Assembly (NCBI GenBank): GCA_013696945.1
Contig: JACCXQ010000023.1
Span: 1 to 5,378, forward strand
DNA length: 5,378 nt
Direction: 5' to 3'
Source: Chloroflexota bacterium
Lineage (GTDB): Bacteria > Chloroflexota > Limnocylindria > Limnocylindrales > CSP1-4
Positions 1 to 5,378 of this stretch are shown here, one piece after another. The translations under genes and the position numbers were made by a program. Each line of letters starts with the position of its first letter. Position 1 is the first letter of the stretch. The notes below the pieces were generated by a model that worked only from the letters and a program-made list of their open reading frames with translations, did no database searches and was not told the origin of the DNA.

Positions 1-1616
1 GCGTCCGCCTGGTTGCGCGTCTCGACCTCGTCGCGCCGCTTGCGATCCTCATCGGCATGCACTTCCGCGTCGCGGACCATGCGATCCACGTCGTCCTTGG
101 AGAGCATCGACGAGGCCGTGATGCGGACCGTCTGCTCGCGGCTCGTCGCGCGGTCCTTGGCACGCACGTCGAGGATGCCATTGGCATCGATGTCGAAGGT
201 GACCTCGACCTGAGGCACGCCACGCGGCGCGGATGGGATCCCGTCGAGGATGAACTTGCCCAGCGTCTTGTTGTCCGTGGCCATGTCGCGCTCACCCTGG
301 AGCACGTGGATCTCGACCTGCGGCTGGTTGTCGCTGGCGGTCGAGAAGACCTGGCTCTTGGACGTGGGGATCGTGGTGTTCCGGTCGATGAGCCGGGTCA
401 TCACGCCGCCCAGCGTCTCGATGCCGAGCGACAGCGGGGTGACGTCGAGCAGGAGGACGTCCTTGACGTCACCGGCCAGGACGCCCGCCTGGATCGCCGC
501 GCCGATGGCCACGACCTCGTCCGGGTTCACCCCCTTGTGCGGCTCCTTGCCCCCGAACATCTGCTTGACGGCCTCGACGACGGCCGGCATGCGGGTCATG
601 CCGCCGACGAGGATGACCTCGTCGATGTCCGCGGCCTTGAGCCCGGCGTCCTTGAGCGCGGCCTGGACCGGCCCTTTGGTCCGATCGACCAGGTCGGCTA
701 CCAGGTCCTCGAGCTTGGCGCGCGTGAGCGTCACCACGAAGTGCTTCGGTCCGGACGCGTCGGCGGTGATGTACGGCAGATTGATCTCGGTCTGCGTCGT
801 CGAGGAGAGCTCGATCTTCGCCCGCTCGGCCGCTTCCTTCAGTCGCTGGAGAGCCTGCTCATCCTTGGCCAGGTCGATGCCCTGGTCCTTCTTGAACTCG
901 GTGAGCAGCCAGTCGATGACGCGCTGGTCGAAGTCGTCACCGCCGAGATGCGTGTCCCCGTTCGTGGCCTTGACCTCGAAGACACCGTCACCGAGCTCCA
1001 GGATCGAGATGTCGAACGTTCCGCCACCAAGGTCGTAGACGGCGATCTGCTCGTCCTTCTTCTTGTCCAGGCCGTAGGCGAGCGCGGAGGCCGTCGGCTC
1101 ATTGATGATCCGCTTGACGTCGAGGCCCGCGATGCGGCCGGCATCCTTGGTCGCCTGACGCTGCGTGTCGTCGAAGTACGCCGGGACGGTGATGACCGCT
1201 TCTGTGATCTTCTCACCGAGATACGCCTCGGCGTCGCTCTTCAGCTTCTGGAGGATCATCGCGCTGATCTCGGGCGGCGTATGGCCGTTGCCGTCCGCGC
1301 CGACGACCTTCACGCCGTCGCTCTTGGCGTCCTTCTCGACCTTGTAGGGGACGAGGTCCTTGGAGCGCTGCACTTCGGAGTCATCCCAGCGACGCCCCAT
1401 GAAGCGCTTGATGGAATAGATCGTGTTGGTCGGGTTCGTGATCGCCTGTCGCTTGGCGACCTGGCCGACGAGCCGTTCGCCGGACTTGGTGAATGCGACG
1501 ACGGACGGCACGGTCCGCCCGCCCTCCGCGCTCGGGATGACGGTCGGTTCGCCGCCCTCCATGACGGCGACCACCGAGTTGGTGGTGCCAAGGTCGATGC
1601 CGATGATCCTGCCCAT
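1..1616 (-). CDS. dnaK: Chaperone protein DnaK (Hsp70), 3' end cut by window edge
   Basis: Cytoplasmic ATP-dependent chaperone that binds exposed hydrophobic peptides and releases them in an ATP cycle driven by DnaJ and GrpE. I translated this frame by hand; it is open from the ATG at 1616 to the window edge, giving about 538 residues. Visible in order: phosphate-1 motif GIDLGTTNS (residues 6-14), VPAYF and QRQATKDAG, phosphate-2 motif DLGGGTFDV (near 195-203), [12 protein letters not shown], adenosine motif VGGMTRMP (near 335-342), linker [15 protein letters not shown] (near 383-397), then the substrate-binding beta domain with NTTIP and VLQGER. It stops early in the helical lid; compared with E. 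coli DnaK (638 residues) roughly 100 residues are missing, only because the window ends. The first domain carries the extra segment (about residues 75-98) typical of diderm-type DnaK. A GAGGA ribosome-binding site at 1624-1628, seven bases before the ATG, overlaps the end of grpE. Third gene of the CIRCE-controlled operon. Identification is essentially certain. Confidence 0.98.
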   Translation of the reverse strand, partial: MGRIIGIDLGTTNSVVAVMEGGEPTVIPSAEGGRTVPSVVAFTKSGERLVGQVAKRQAITNPTNTIYSIKRFMGRRWDDSEVQRSKDLVPYKVEKDAKSDGVKVVGADGNGHTPPEISAMILQKLKSDAEAYLGEKITEAVITVPAYFDDTQRQATKDAGRIAGLDVKRIINEPTASALAYGLDKKKDEQIAVYDLGGGTFDISILELGDGVFEVKATNGDTHLGGDDFDQRVIDWLLTEFKKDQGIDLAKDEQALQRLKEAAERAKIELSSTTQTEINLPYITADASGPKHFVVTLTRAKLEDLVADLVDRTKGPVQAALKDAGLKAADIDEVILVGGMTRMPAVVEAVKQMFGGKEPHKGVNPDEVVAIGAAIQAGVLAGDVKDVLLLDVTPLSLGIETLGGVMTRLIDRNTTIPTSKSQVFSTASDNQPQVEIHVLQGERDMATDNKTLGKFILDGIPSAPRGVPQVEVTFDIDANGILDVRAKDRATSREQTVRITASSMLSKDDVDRMVRDAEVHADEDRKRRDEVETRNQAD

Positions 1617-1619
1617 GGT

Positions 1620-2258
1620 CTAGTCCTCGCCTGCTGCGGCCTCACGGCCGGTGTCATTGCTGATCGATGTTTCGTTGTCGTTCTTGGCCACGCTGACCAG
1701 CGCCGGCCGCAGGACTCGATCCCGGATCCGGTAACCCCGCTGCAATTCGCTCAGCACGGTGCCGTCTGGCGCGGCGGAGGTCTCCTCGTGCGCGATCGCC
1801 TCGTGCTCCCGCGGGTCGAACGGGCGGCCCTCCGCCTCGATGGGCGTGAGCCCCTCCGATTCGAGCAGCTGGCGCAGCTTGCGATCGATGGCCCAGATGC
1901 CCTCGACCCATCCGAGCGAGACGAGCTCCGGGGGCGTCTGCGCCAACGCGCGATCGAGGTCGTCAGCTACTCCGAGCACCTTGCGCAGGAGCGACTCGCT
2001 GGCCAGCCCGATCGTCTCCTCGCGTTGCTGCTCGGTGCGGCGGCGGAAGTTCTGGAAGTCAGCCGCGGTGCGCTGCCAGCCGGCCTTGTTGTCGGCCGCC
2101 TCCTGCTCGACCTGGGCGAGGCGCTCGCGCAACGTCTGGACCTCGGCCGCCAGAGCGGCGGGTGAGGTCTCGAGCGCATCGATGCGCTCCTCGGCGCGCG
2201 TCCGCCGGCGTCCCGGTCGGGTGCCCGTGGGGTGTCCGTCGTGGCGATGGTCGTTCAT
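1620..2258 (-). CDS. grpE: GrpE, nucleotide-exchange factor for DnaK
   Basis: Cytoplasmic homodimer that opens the DnaK nucleotide cleft to release ADP, and often acts as a thermosensor. The 212-residue product has the family layout: a basic, poorly conserved N-terminus (1-22), a long charged helix predicted to form the dimer coiled coil (about 23-90, including the conserved stretch ADFQNFRRRTEQQREE at 66-81), then the C-terminal beta domain with the PROSITE-like signature from GLTPIEAEGRPFDP (136-149) through EHEAIAHEE to SELQRGYRIRDRVLRPALV (170-188). A 20-residue acidic tail ends the protein. The start ATG overlaps the hrcA stop codon by four bases (ATGA); I see no strong Shine-Dalgarno sequence in front, so translation is probably coupled to hrcA. 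The TAG stop is three bases before the dnaK ATG. Length and domains are normal for the family. Confidence 0.97.
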   Translation of the reverse strand: MNDHRHDGHPTGTRPGRRRTRAEERIDALETSPAALAAEVQTLRERLAQVEQEAADNKAGWQRTAADFQNFRRRTEQQREETIGLASESLLRKVLGVADDLDRALAQTPPELVSLGWVEGIWAIDRKLRQLLESEGLTPIEAEGRPFDPREHEAIAHEETSAAPDGTVLSELQRGYRIRDRVLRPALVSVAKNDNETSISNDTGREAAAGED

Positions 2259-3334
2259 GCGTACAGGTGGTCCACCAACTCGTTCATGAGCCCGCCGACG
2301 TAGCGGACGGTGCTGATCGCATGGGGGTAGGCCATGCGGGTCGGACCCAGCACGCCGATGACCCCCGTCGCGCGTCCCGGACGGCCATACGAGGCCAGGA
2401 CCAGCGATACGTCATGCATCTCTTCGTGCGCGTTCTCGTGGCCGATGAAGACCCGCACATCCCCGCCGCTCGCAAGCCGACGGGCGAGCGCGCCGATGTA
2501 GTGGCGGTCCTGGAGGACGCTGAAGACGCGGCGGAGCTTGTCGCTCTGTGCGAACTCCGGCGCGGCCATCACGTTGAGGAGGCCCTCGCTGAACACGTCC
2601 TCCACGGTCGCGGCGTCGAAGTCCCGCATCAGCGTCCCGATCCGTTCGACCACGCGCTTCTCCAATGAGCCGGCAGGCTGCGCGCCATCCGCTGTCTCGG
2701 CGACGCGGATCTGCTCGAGGACCGTCTCGACCTGCCGCGCCGACCTGCCGGCGAGGCGGCCGTTGAGCCGTGCCGAAAGGGTGTCGAGGTCGGGCTGCGT
2801 CACCGGCGTGTCGAGGGTCACGAGCGCCTGCTTCACGGCGCCCTCGGCAAGGACCAGGACGAGGCTCGCGGTCCTGATGCCGTTGGCGACGAGGTCGATG
2901 CGCCGGACGCGGCACGACGCCGGCTTGGCCGGGGTCGCGAGGCCAGCCGCGCGCGTCGCGCCGGCAAGCGTGGCGGCGGCCAGGCGGAACCACTGCTCGC
3001 TGGCGAACTCGACCTGGCCGAACTGGTGGCGGATCATCAGCCGCTCGACGGGGGCGAGGCTCACGGCCTCGGCGATCGACTCGACATAGAGCCGATATCC
3101 GGCATCCGTAGGTACGCGGCCGGCGCTCGTATGCGGGTGGCTCAGCAGCCCGGCCGCCTCGAGCTCGGCCATGACGTTGCGCACGGTCGCGGGGCTGACC
3201 GCGAGCCGATGCTTGGCCACGAGCGCCATGCTCCCGACCGGCGCTGCGGTGACCACGTATTCCTCGATGATCGCCCGCAGGATGGCCTCGGATCGAGGCT
3301 CCAGCGGGCCCGGGCGGTCCTTGCGACGCGCCAT
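2255..3334 (-). CDS. hrcA: HrcA, heat-inducible transcription repressor
   Basis: DNA-binding repressor of class I heat-shock genes; it binds CIRCE operators as a dimer and in studied bacteria needs GroEL to stay active. The 359-residue product is of normal family length (about 340-360). The N-terminal winged helix-turn-helix is clear: EAILRAIIEEYVVTAAPVGS (16-35), recognition region SPATVRNVMAELEAAGLL (47-64) and wing HTSAGRVPTDAGYRLYV (68-84). The middle is the divergent GAF-like/inserted dimerisation part, and the C-terminus has the family blocks FIGHEN, VSLVLASYG and GVIGVLGPTRMAYPHAIS. The start at 3334 is supported by GAGG at 3343-3346, eight bases upstream. A perfect CIRCE lies 39 bases before the start codon, so autoregulation is expected. 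It is the first gene of the hrcA-grpE-dnaK unit, with a four-base overlap into grpE. Identification is essentially certain; DNA contacts and GroEL dependence are carried over from the family. Confidence 0.98.
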   Translation of the reverse strand: MARRKDRPGPLEPRSEAILRAIIEEYVVTAAPVGSMALVAKHRLAVSPATVRNVMAELEAAGLLSHPHTSAGRVPTDAGYRLYVESIAEAVSLAPVERLMIRHQFGQVEFASEQWFRLAAATLAGATRAAGLATPAKPASCRVRRIDLVANGIRTASLVLVLAEGAVKQALVTLDTPVTQPDLDTLSARLNGRLAGRSARQVETVLEQIRVAETADGAQPAGSLEKRVVERIGTLMRDFDAATVEDVFSEGLLNVMAAPEFAQSDKLRRVFSVLQDRHYIGALARRLASGGDVRVFIGHENAHEEMHDVSLVLASYGRPGRATGVIGVLGPTRMAYPHAISTVRYVGGLMNELVDHLYA

Positions 3335-3373
3335 CCCCGGTGCCTCGTTGTTGCGGTTGCGTGCTGGACGGCG

Positions 3374-3400
3374 TTAGCACTCAACCATGGCGAGTGCTAA
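3374..3400 (-). promoter_or_regulatory. CIRCE operator (HrcA binding site)
   Basis: Perfect nine-base inverted repeat TTAGCACTC and GAGTGCTAA separated by exactly nine bases (AACCATGGC on the plus strand). This is the full CIRCE consensus with no mismatch. It lies between the predicted -10 box and the hrcA start codon, at or just after the expected transcription start, where bound HrcA would block RNA polymerase. In the transcript the same repeat can fold into a nine-pair stem with a nine-base loop. It controls hrcA-grpE-dnaK. Confidence 0.98.
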
Positions 3401-3413
3401 CCGACTCTGCCGG

Positions 3414-3443
3414 ATGGTAGCAGTCGCGGGACAAGAGTGTCAA
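3414..3443 (-). promoter_or_regulatory. Sigma-70-type promoter of the hrcA operon
   Basis: Reading the minus strand, a perfect -35 hexamer TTGACA (3443-3438) is followed by an 18-base spacer and TACCAT (3419-3414), which matches four of six bases of TATAAT including the key first and second bases and the last T. The predicted start of transcription is near 3405-3408, five to eight bases before CIRCE. A housekeeping promoter plus CIRCE is the standard layout for HrcA-controlled operons. The -35 box begins six bases after the stop codon of the upstream carboxypeptidase gene. Predicted from sequence only. Confidence 0.8.
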
Positions 3444-3449
3444 CGCGGG

Positions 3450-4574
3450 TCACGGCTCGGGCTGCGGGTCGTCCAGCTCGACGGAGGCGAAGTGCTCCCA
3501 CAGGTAGCGCCTGAGCGTCGACCCGCTCGCCTGGATCTCCGCGGCGAGCTCCCGCCCCACGTACCGGTAGTGCCACGGCTCGTACCCGTAGCACGTCTCC
3601 GCCGATGCGCCCTGCGGATAGCTCAGGATGAAGCCGTACCGCCACGCGTTCTCGCCCATCCATCGCCCAGGCTTGGTCTTCCCCCAGTCCGCGTAGTCCC
3701 AGGGAGCCTTGAGCGCGTCCGCACTTCGGAAGTCGATGGCCGTGCCCAGCTGATGCTCCGAGTGCCCCGGCCGAGCGCTCTTCCGGAGGGCATCCCGGTA
3801 GCCCCCGGTGCGGACCCAGAGATCGAAGGCGCCGGCCTGCTCACCGTAGCTCCGATAGCTCGACCAAACCGCGATCCCCGCATCGGCGGCGCGGGAGGCC
3901 GCGGCCAATGCGCGCAGGTCGCGGATGACCTCGCGTCGGACCTCGAAGCCAGCCTGGATGCCCGTCCGGGACGTGGACACGAGGCGCGGCGGGACATAGT
4001 CGGCCGGCAGCCGGTAGATCGTGTCCAGCAGCGCCGTCCGCCAATCCGGGCGGCGCGCATGCGCGATCATCACGTCGCGGTAGCGGCATCGCGGGAGCTC
4101 GGCGGTGGCCGGGCCGGGCGAGGGCGACGGCGATGTGATGGGCGTCGGCGACGGAGTCGGTGACGGGAGGGGTGGGTCCGTCGGCTCGTCGGAGGGCAAC
4201 GGCGAGGGGCTCGCCCCGGGTACCTCGGTCGGCGATGGCCGGGGGGACAGCGCCGCGGGCCCATCGGTGGACGACGCCGTTGAGGGCGACGGCGACTGTC
4301 CGAGGGCCACCCCGCCACCGGAGGCGATCGAAGCTGCGGGCGCGCTCGGACGGGAACCCGGACCCGGCGGGGCGACGAGCGTCGCAAGGACGGCGAACGT
4401 GACCGAGATGACGAGCGCGGCGACGCCGACCAGCGCCGAGGCCGCGATGCGTGCCGGTCGTACCGGTCGAGCCGGGGATCGTGGCGCGCTCGGGGCAGGG
4501 TGCATCCGTCGGTACTCGGCCATCGGTCGTGCCTGGCGCAACGGCGGACGGCGGGCGGGGCGCTGGCCGGTCAT
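3450..4574 (-). CDS. Membrane-anchored D-alanyl-D-alanine carboxypeptidase, VanY/M15B family
   Basis: Zinc peptidase expected to remove the terminal D-Ala from peptidoglycan pentapeptides outside the membrane. The 374-residue reading frame has a basic, proline-rich N-terminus (1-42), one hydrophobic segment (about 43-68) acting as signal anchor, a long Pro/Ser/Thr-rich linker (about 93-157) and a C-terminal M15B domain (about 163-365). Family motifs: SSYRSY (238-243), PGHSEHQLGTAIDF (269-282) with zinc ligands H274 and D281, and EPWHYRYVG (332-340) with catalytic E332 and third ligand H335. C163 and C328 could form a disulfide. The start is uncertain: the ATG at 4574 has no clear ribosome-binding site, whereas the ATG at 4523 (residue 18) has AGG eight bases upstream; a third ATG is at 4505. 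All three keep the anchor. It follows the L,D-carboxypeptidase gene by 23 to 74 bases, so co-transcription is likely. Cell-wall trimming is the likely role; vancomycin resistance is not implied, as no vanR/S/H/A/X genes are present. Confidence 0.92.
   Translation of the reverse strand: MTGQRPARRPPLRQARPMAEYRRMHPAPSAPRSPARPVRPARIAASALVGVAALVISVTFAVLATLVAPPGPGSRPSAPAASIASGGGVALGQSPSPSTASSTDGPAALSPRPSPTEVPGASPSPLPSDEPTDPPLPSPTPSPTPITSPSPSPGPATAELPRCRYRDVMIAHARRPDWRTALLDTIYRLPADYVPPRLVSTSRTGIQAGFEVRREVIRDLRALAAASRAADAGIAVWSSYRSYGEQAGAFDLWVRTGGYRDALRKSARPGHSEHQLGTAIDFRSADALKAPWDYADWGKTKPGRWMGENAWRYGFILSYPQGASAETCYGYEPWHYRYVGRELAAEIQASGSTLRRYLWEHFASVELDDPQPEP
4104..4298 (-). repeat. Low-complexity Pro/Ser/Thr-coding stretch within the D,D-carboxypeptidase gene
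   Basis: About 195 bases of irregular, short, degenerate repeats (on the plus strand, variants of GGCGACGGC and GGCGTCGGCGAC) encode residues about 93-157, a linker of SPSPSP, SPTPSPTP and SPSPSPGP runs. The repeat units are imperfect, so it is not a clean microsatellite. The likely role is an extended, flexible and possibly glycosylated spacer that carries the catalytic domain away from the membrane through the cell wall; that role is inferred. Confidence 0.6.
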
Positions 4575-4597
4575 TCCGTAGCAGTATGGCCGACGGG

Positions 4598-5378
4598 CTA
4601 CTCGTCGGCGGTCACCACCTCGTCGACGACCAGCGTGCCGGCGTCAGCATCGAGCGTAGCCATCGCCCCGTGCGGCACCGTGGCGTGGTGCTTGCCGTGC
4701 CCGATCGGGAGGCCGTAGATGCATGGCACGCCGAGCGGACCGATGACCTCCTCGAGCACGTCCTCGATCGACAGATCCTGCATGAACGACGCGAAGTCCT
4801 CGCGCCATCCCACATTCTTCATCTCGCCGATGACGATCCCCGCGGCTGCCTCGAGCTTCCCGGCGTTCCGGAGGTGGGTCAGGACCGTGTCGAGCGTGTA
4901 TGCATGCATGTCCAGGTCCTCGAGGTAGAGGATCCGGCCCTCGGTCTGGATCTCGATGTCGGTGCCGAGCGTCGCCTGGACGAGTGTCAGACAGCCGCCC
5001 GTCAGGCGGCCCTGGCCCTTGCCGCCGGTGATCGTCCTGACCCACCGATCATCCGGGTTCGCAGGGATCTCGCCATAGACCTCGTCGCTGAACAGCGCGC
5101 GGTGCATGGTCGCCTTGGAGAAGTCGCTCGTCTCGCGTGCCCCCACGCCGTTGGCACCATTGGAGTAGAACGTGATGGTCTTGCTCCACGCCTGGACGGC
5201 AAGGTGCAGGGACGTGATGTCGGAGTAGCCACAGAGCGCCTTGGGGTTCGCGGCGATCACCTCGCGGTCGAGGAGCGGGATGAGCCGGGAACTGCCATAG
5301 CCGCCCTGGAAGCAGAGGATGGCGCGGACCTCGGGATCGGCGTAGGCGGCGTTCAGGTCGGCTGCGCGATCCTCGTCC
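4598..5378 (-). CDS. L,D-carboxypeptidase / MccF-like serine peptidase (family S66), 5' end cut by window edge
   Basis: Serine peptidase of the LdcA/MccF family. LdcA members are cytoplasmic enzymes that remove the terminal D-Ala from murein tetrapeptides during recycling; MccF members cleave microcin C-type peptide-nucleotides. The frame stays open to the window edge, so the true start lies beyond 5378; 259 C-terminal residues are present and roughly 50-90 N-terminal residues are missing. In fragment numbering: GGYGSSRLIPLLD (25-37), nucleophile motif GYSDIT (50-55) with Ser52, a LED motif with probable catalytic Glu153, and YGLPIGHG (221-228) with probable catalytic His227. Thus the Ser-Glu-His triad appears complete. 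The GGYG motif is preceded by Gln where LdcA usually has Arg. GGYGSSRL and GYSDIT look closer to LdcA than to MccF, and the neighbouring D,D-carboxypeptidase supports a cell-wall role, but the substrate is not settled by sequence. The TAG stop is at 4598-4600. The internal GTG at 5260 is not a credible start because it would discard the GGYG motif. Confidence 0.93.
   Translation of the reverse strand, partial: DEDRAADLNAAYADPEVRAILCFQGGYGSSRLIPLLDREVIAANPKALCGYSDITSLHLAVQAWSKTITFYSNGANGVGARETSDFSKATMHRALFSDEVYGEIPANPDDRWVRTITGGKGQGRLTGGCLTLVQATLGTDIEIQTEGRILYLEDLDMHAYTLDTVLTHLRNAGKLEAAAGIVIGEMKNVGWREDFASFMQDLSIEDVLEEVIGPLGVPCIYGLPIGHGKHHATVPHGAMATLDADAGTLVVDEVVTADE

Noticed and set aside
57..2165. 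A 702-codon open frame on the plus strand, opposite dnaK and grpE.
   Set aside because: It is codon-aligned antisense to dnaK and grpE. It stays open because those genes avoid TTA, CTA and TCA codons, as expected at high GC; it ends exactly at a TCA serine codon of grpE. Its product resembles no family, while the minus strand encodes textbook DnaK and GrpE.
2412..3380. A 322-codon minus-strand frame overlapping hrcA.
   Set aside because: It is an off-frame reading of hrcA with an Arg/Pro/Gly-rich composition and a GTG start inside the CIRCE arm; hrcA itself is intact with all family motifs.
3387..4163. A 258-codon plus-strand frame starting inside CIRCE.
   Set aside because: It lies antisense to the D,D-carboxypeptidase, whose motifs are unambiguous, and its product is an Arg/Pro/Val-rich sequence of the type produced by GC-rich antisense frames.
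3450..4574. Vancomycin-resistance (van) cluster, suggested by the VanY-type protein.
   Set aside because: No VanR/S, VanH, VanA-type ligase or VanX is present in the window, and M15B carboxypeptidases are common housekeeping wall enzymes.
4105..4581. A Gly/Asp-rich plus-strand frame with GDGDG runs resembling calcium-binding repeats.
   Set aside because: It is the antisense reading of the Pro/Ser/Thr linker; the spacing does not match RTX nonapeptides and there is no ribosome-binding site or partner secretion gene.
4598..5378. Microcin C self-immunity (MccF) system, suggested by the S66 family.
   Set aside because: No microcin biosynthesis or transport gene is visible, the motifs look closer to LdcA, and the neighbour is a cell-wall peptidase. 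The first part of the locus is outside the window, so this is not fully excluded.

Overview
This window is ordinary chromosomal DNA from a GC-rich bacterium. All five genes lie on the minus strand, so the biological reading order runs from position 5378 down to position 1. In that order they are: an S66-family L,D-carboxypeptidase (start outside the window), a membrane-anchored VanY-type D,D-carboxypeptidase, then hrcA, grpE and dnaK (3' end outside the window). There are no RNA genes, mobile elements, CRISPR arrays or integration signs.

The strongest part is the HrcA-type heat-shock operon. A 115-base gap (3335-3449) holds a sigma-70-like promoter (TTGACA, 18-base spacer, TACCAT). Just downstream is a perfect CIRCE operator, TTAGCACTC-N9-GAGTGCTAA, followed by hrcA with a GAGG ribosome-binding site. 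hrcA and grpE overlap by four bases (ATGA), and grpE and dnaK are three bases apart, so the three are almost certainly co-transcribed. HrcA represses the operon through CIRCE, DnaK is the Hsp70 chaperone, and GrpE is its nucleotide-exchange factor. A dnaJ gene would be the usual next gene beyond position 1, but it is not visible.

Upstream lie two peptidoglycan stem-peptide trimming enzymes in tandem. The D,D-carboxypeptidase (M15B) would remove the terminal D-Ala of a pentapeptide, and the L,D-carboxypeptidase (S66) would remove the next D-Ala from a tetrapeptide. They are only about 23-74 bases apart, depending on the start chosen for the second gene, and look like one transcription unit. 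No terminator is visible between them and the heat-shock promoter, whose -35 box lies six bases past the D,D-carboxypeptidase stop codon.

Lineage is inferred, not proven. The order hrcA-grpE-dnaK with CIRCE in a very GC-rich genome argues against typical Actinobacteria (dnaK-grpE-dnaJ-hspR). DnaK carries the N-terminal-domain insert that Firmicutes and Actinobacteria usually lack. The long Pro/Ser/Thr linker of the D,D-carboxypeptidase also fits a GC-rich Chloroflexota (for example a Limnocylindria-like lineage), which is my best guess. I found no previously undescribed system here; the most useful leads are the peptidase pair feeding into the heat-shock operon and details of the CIRCE leader.
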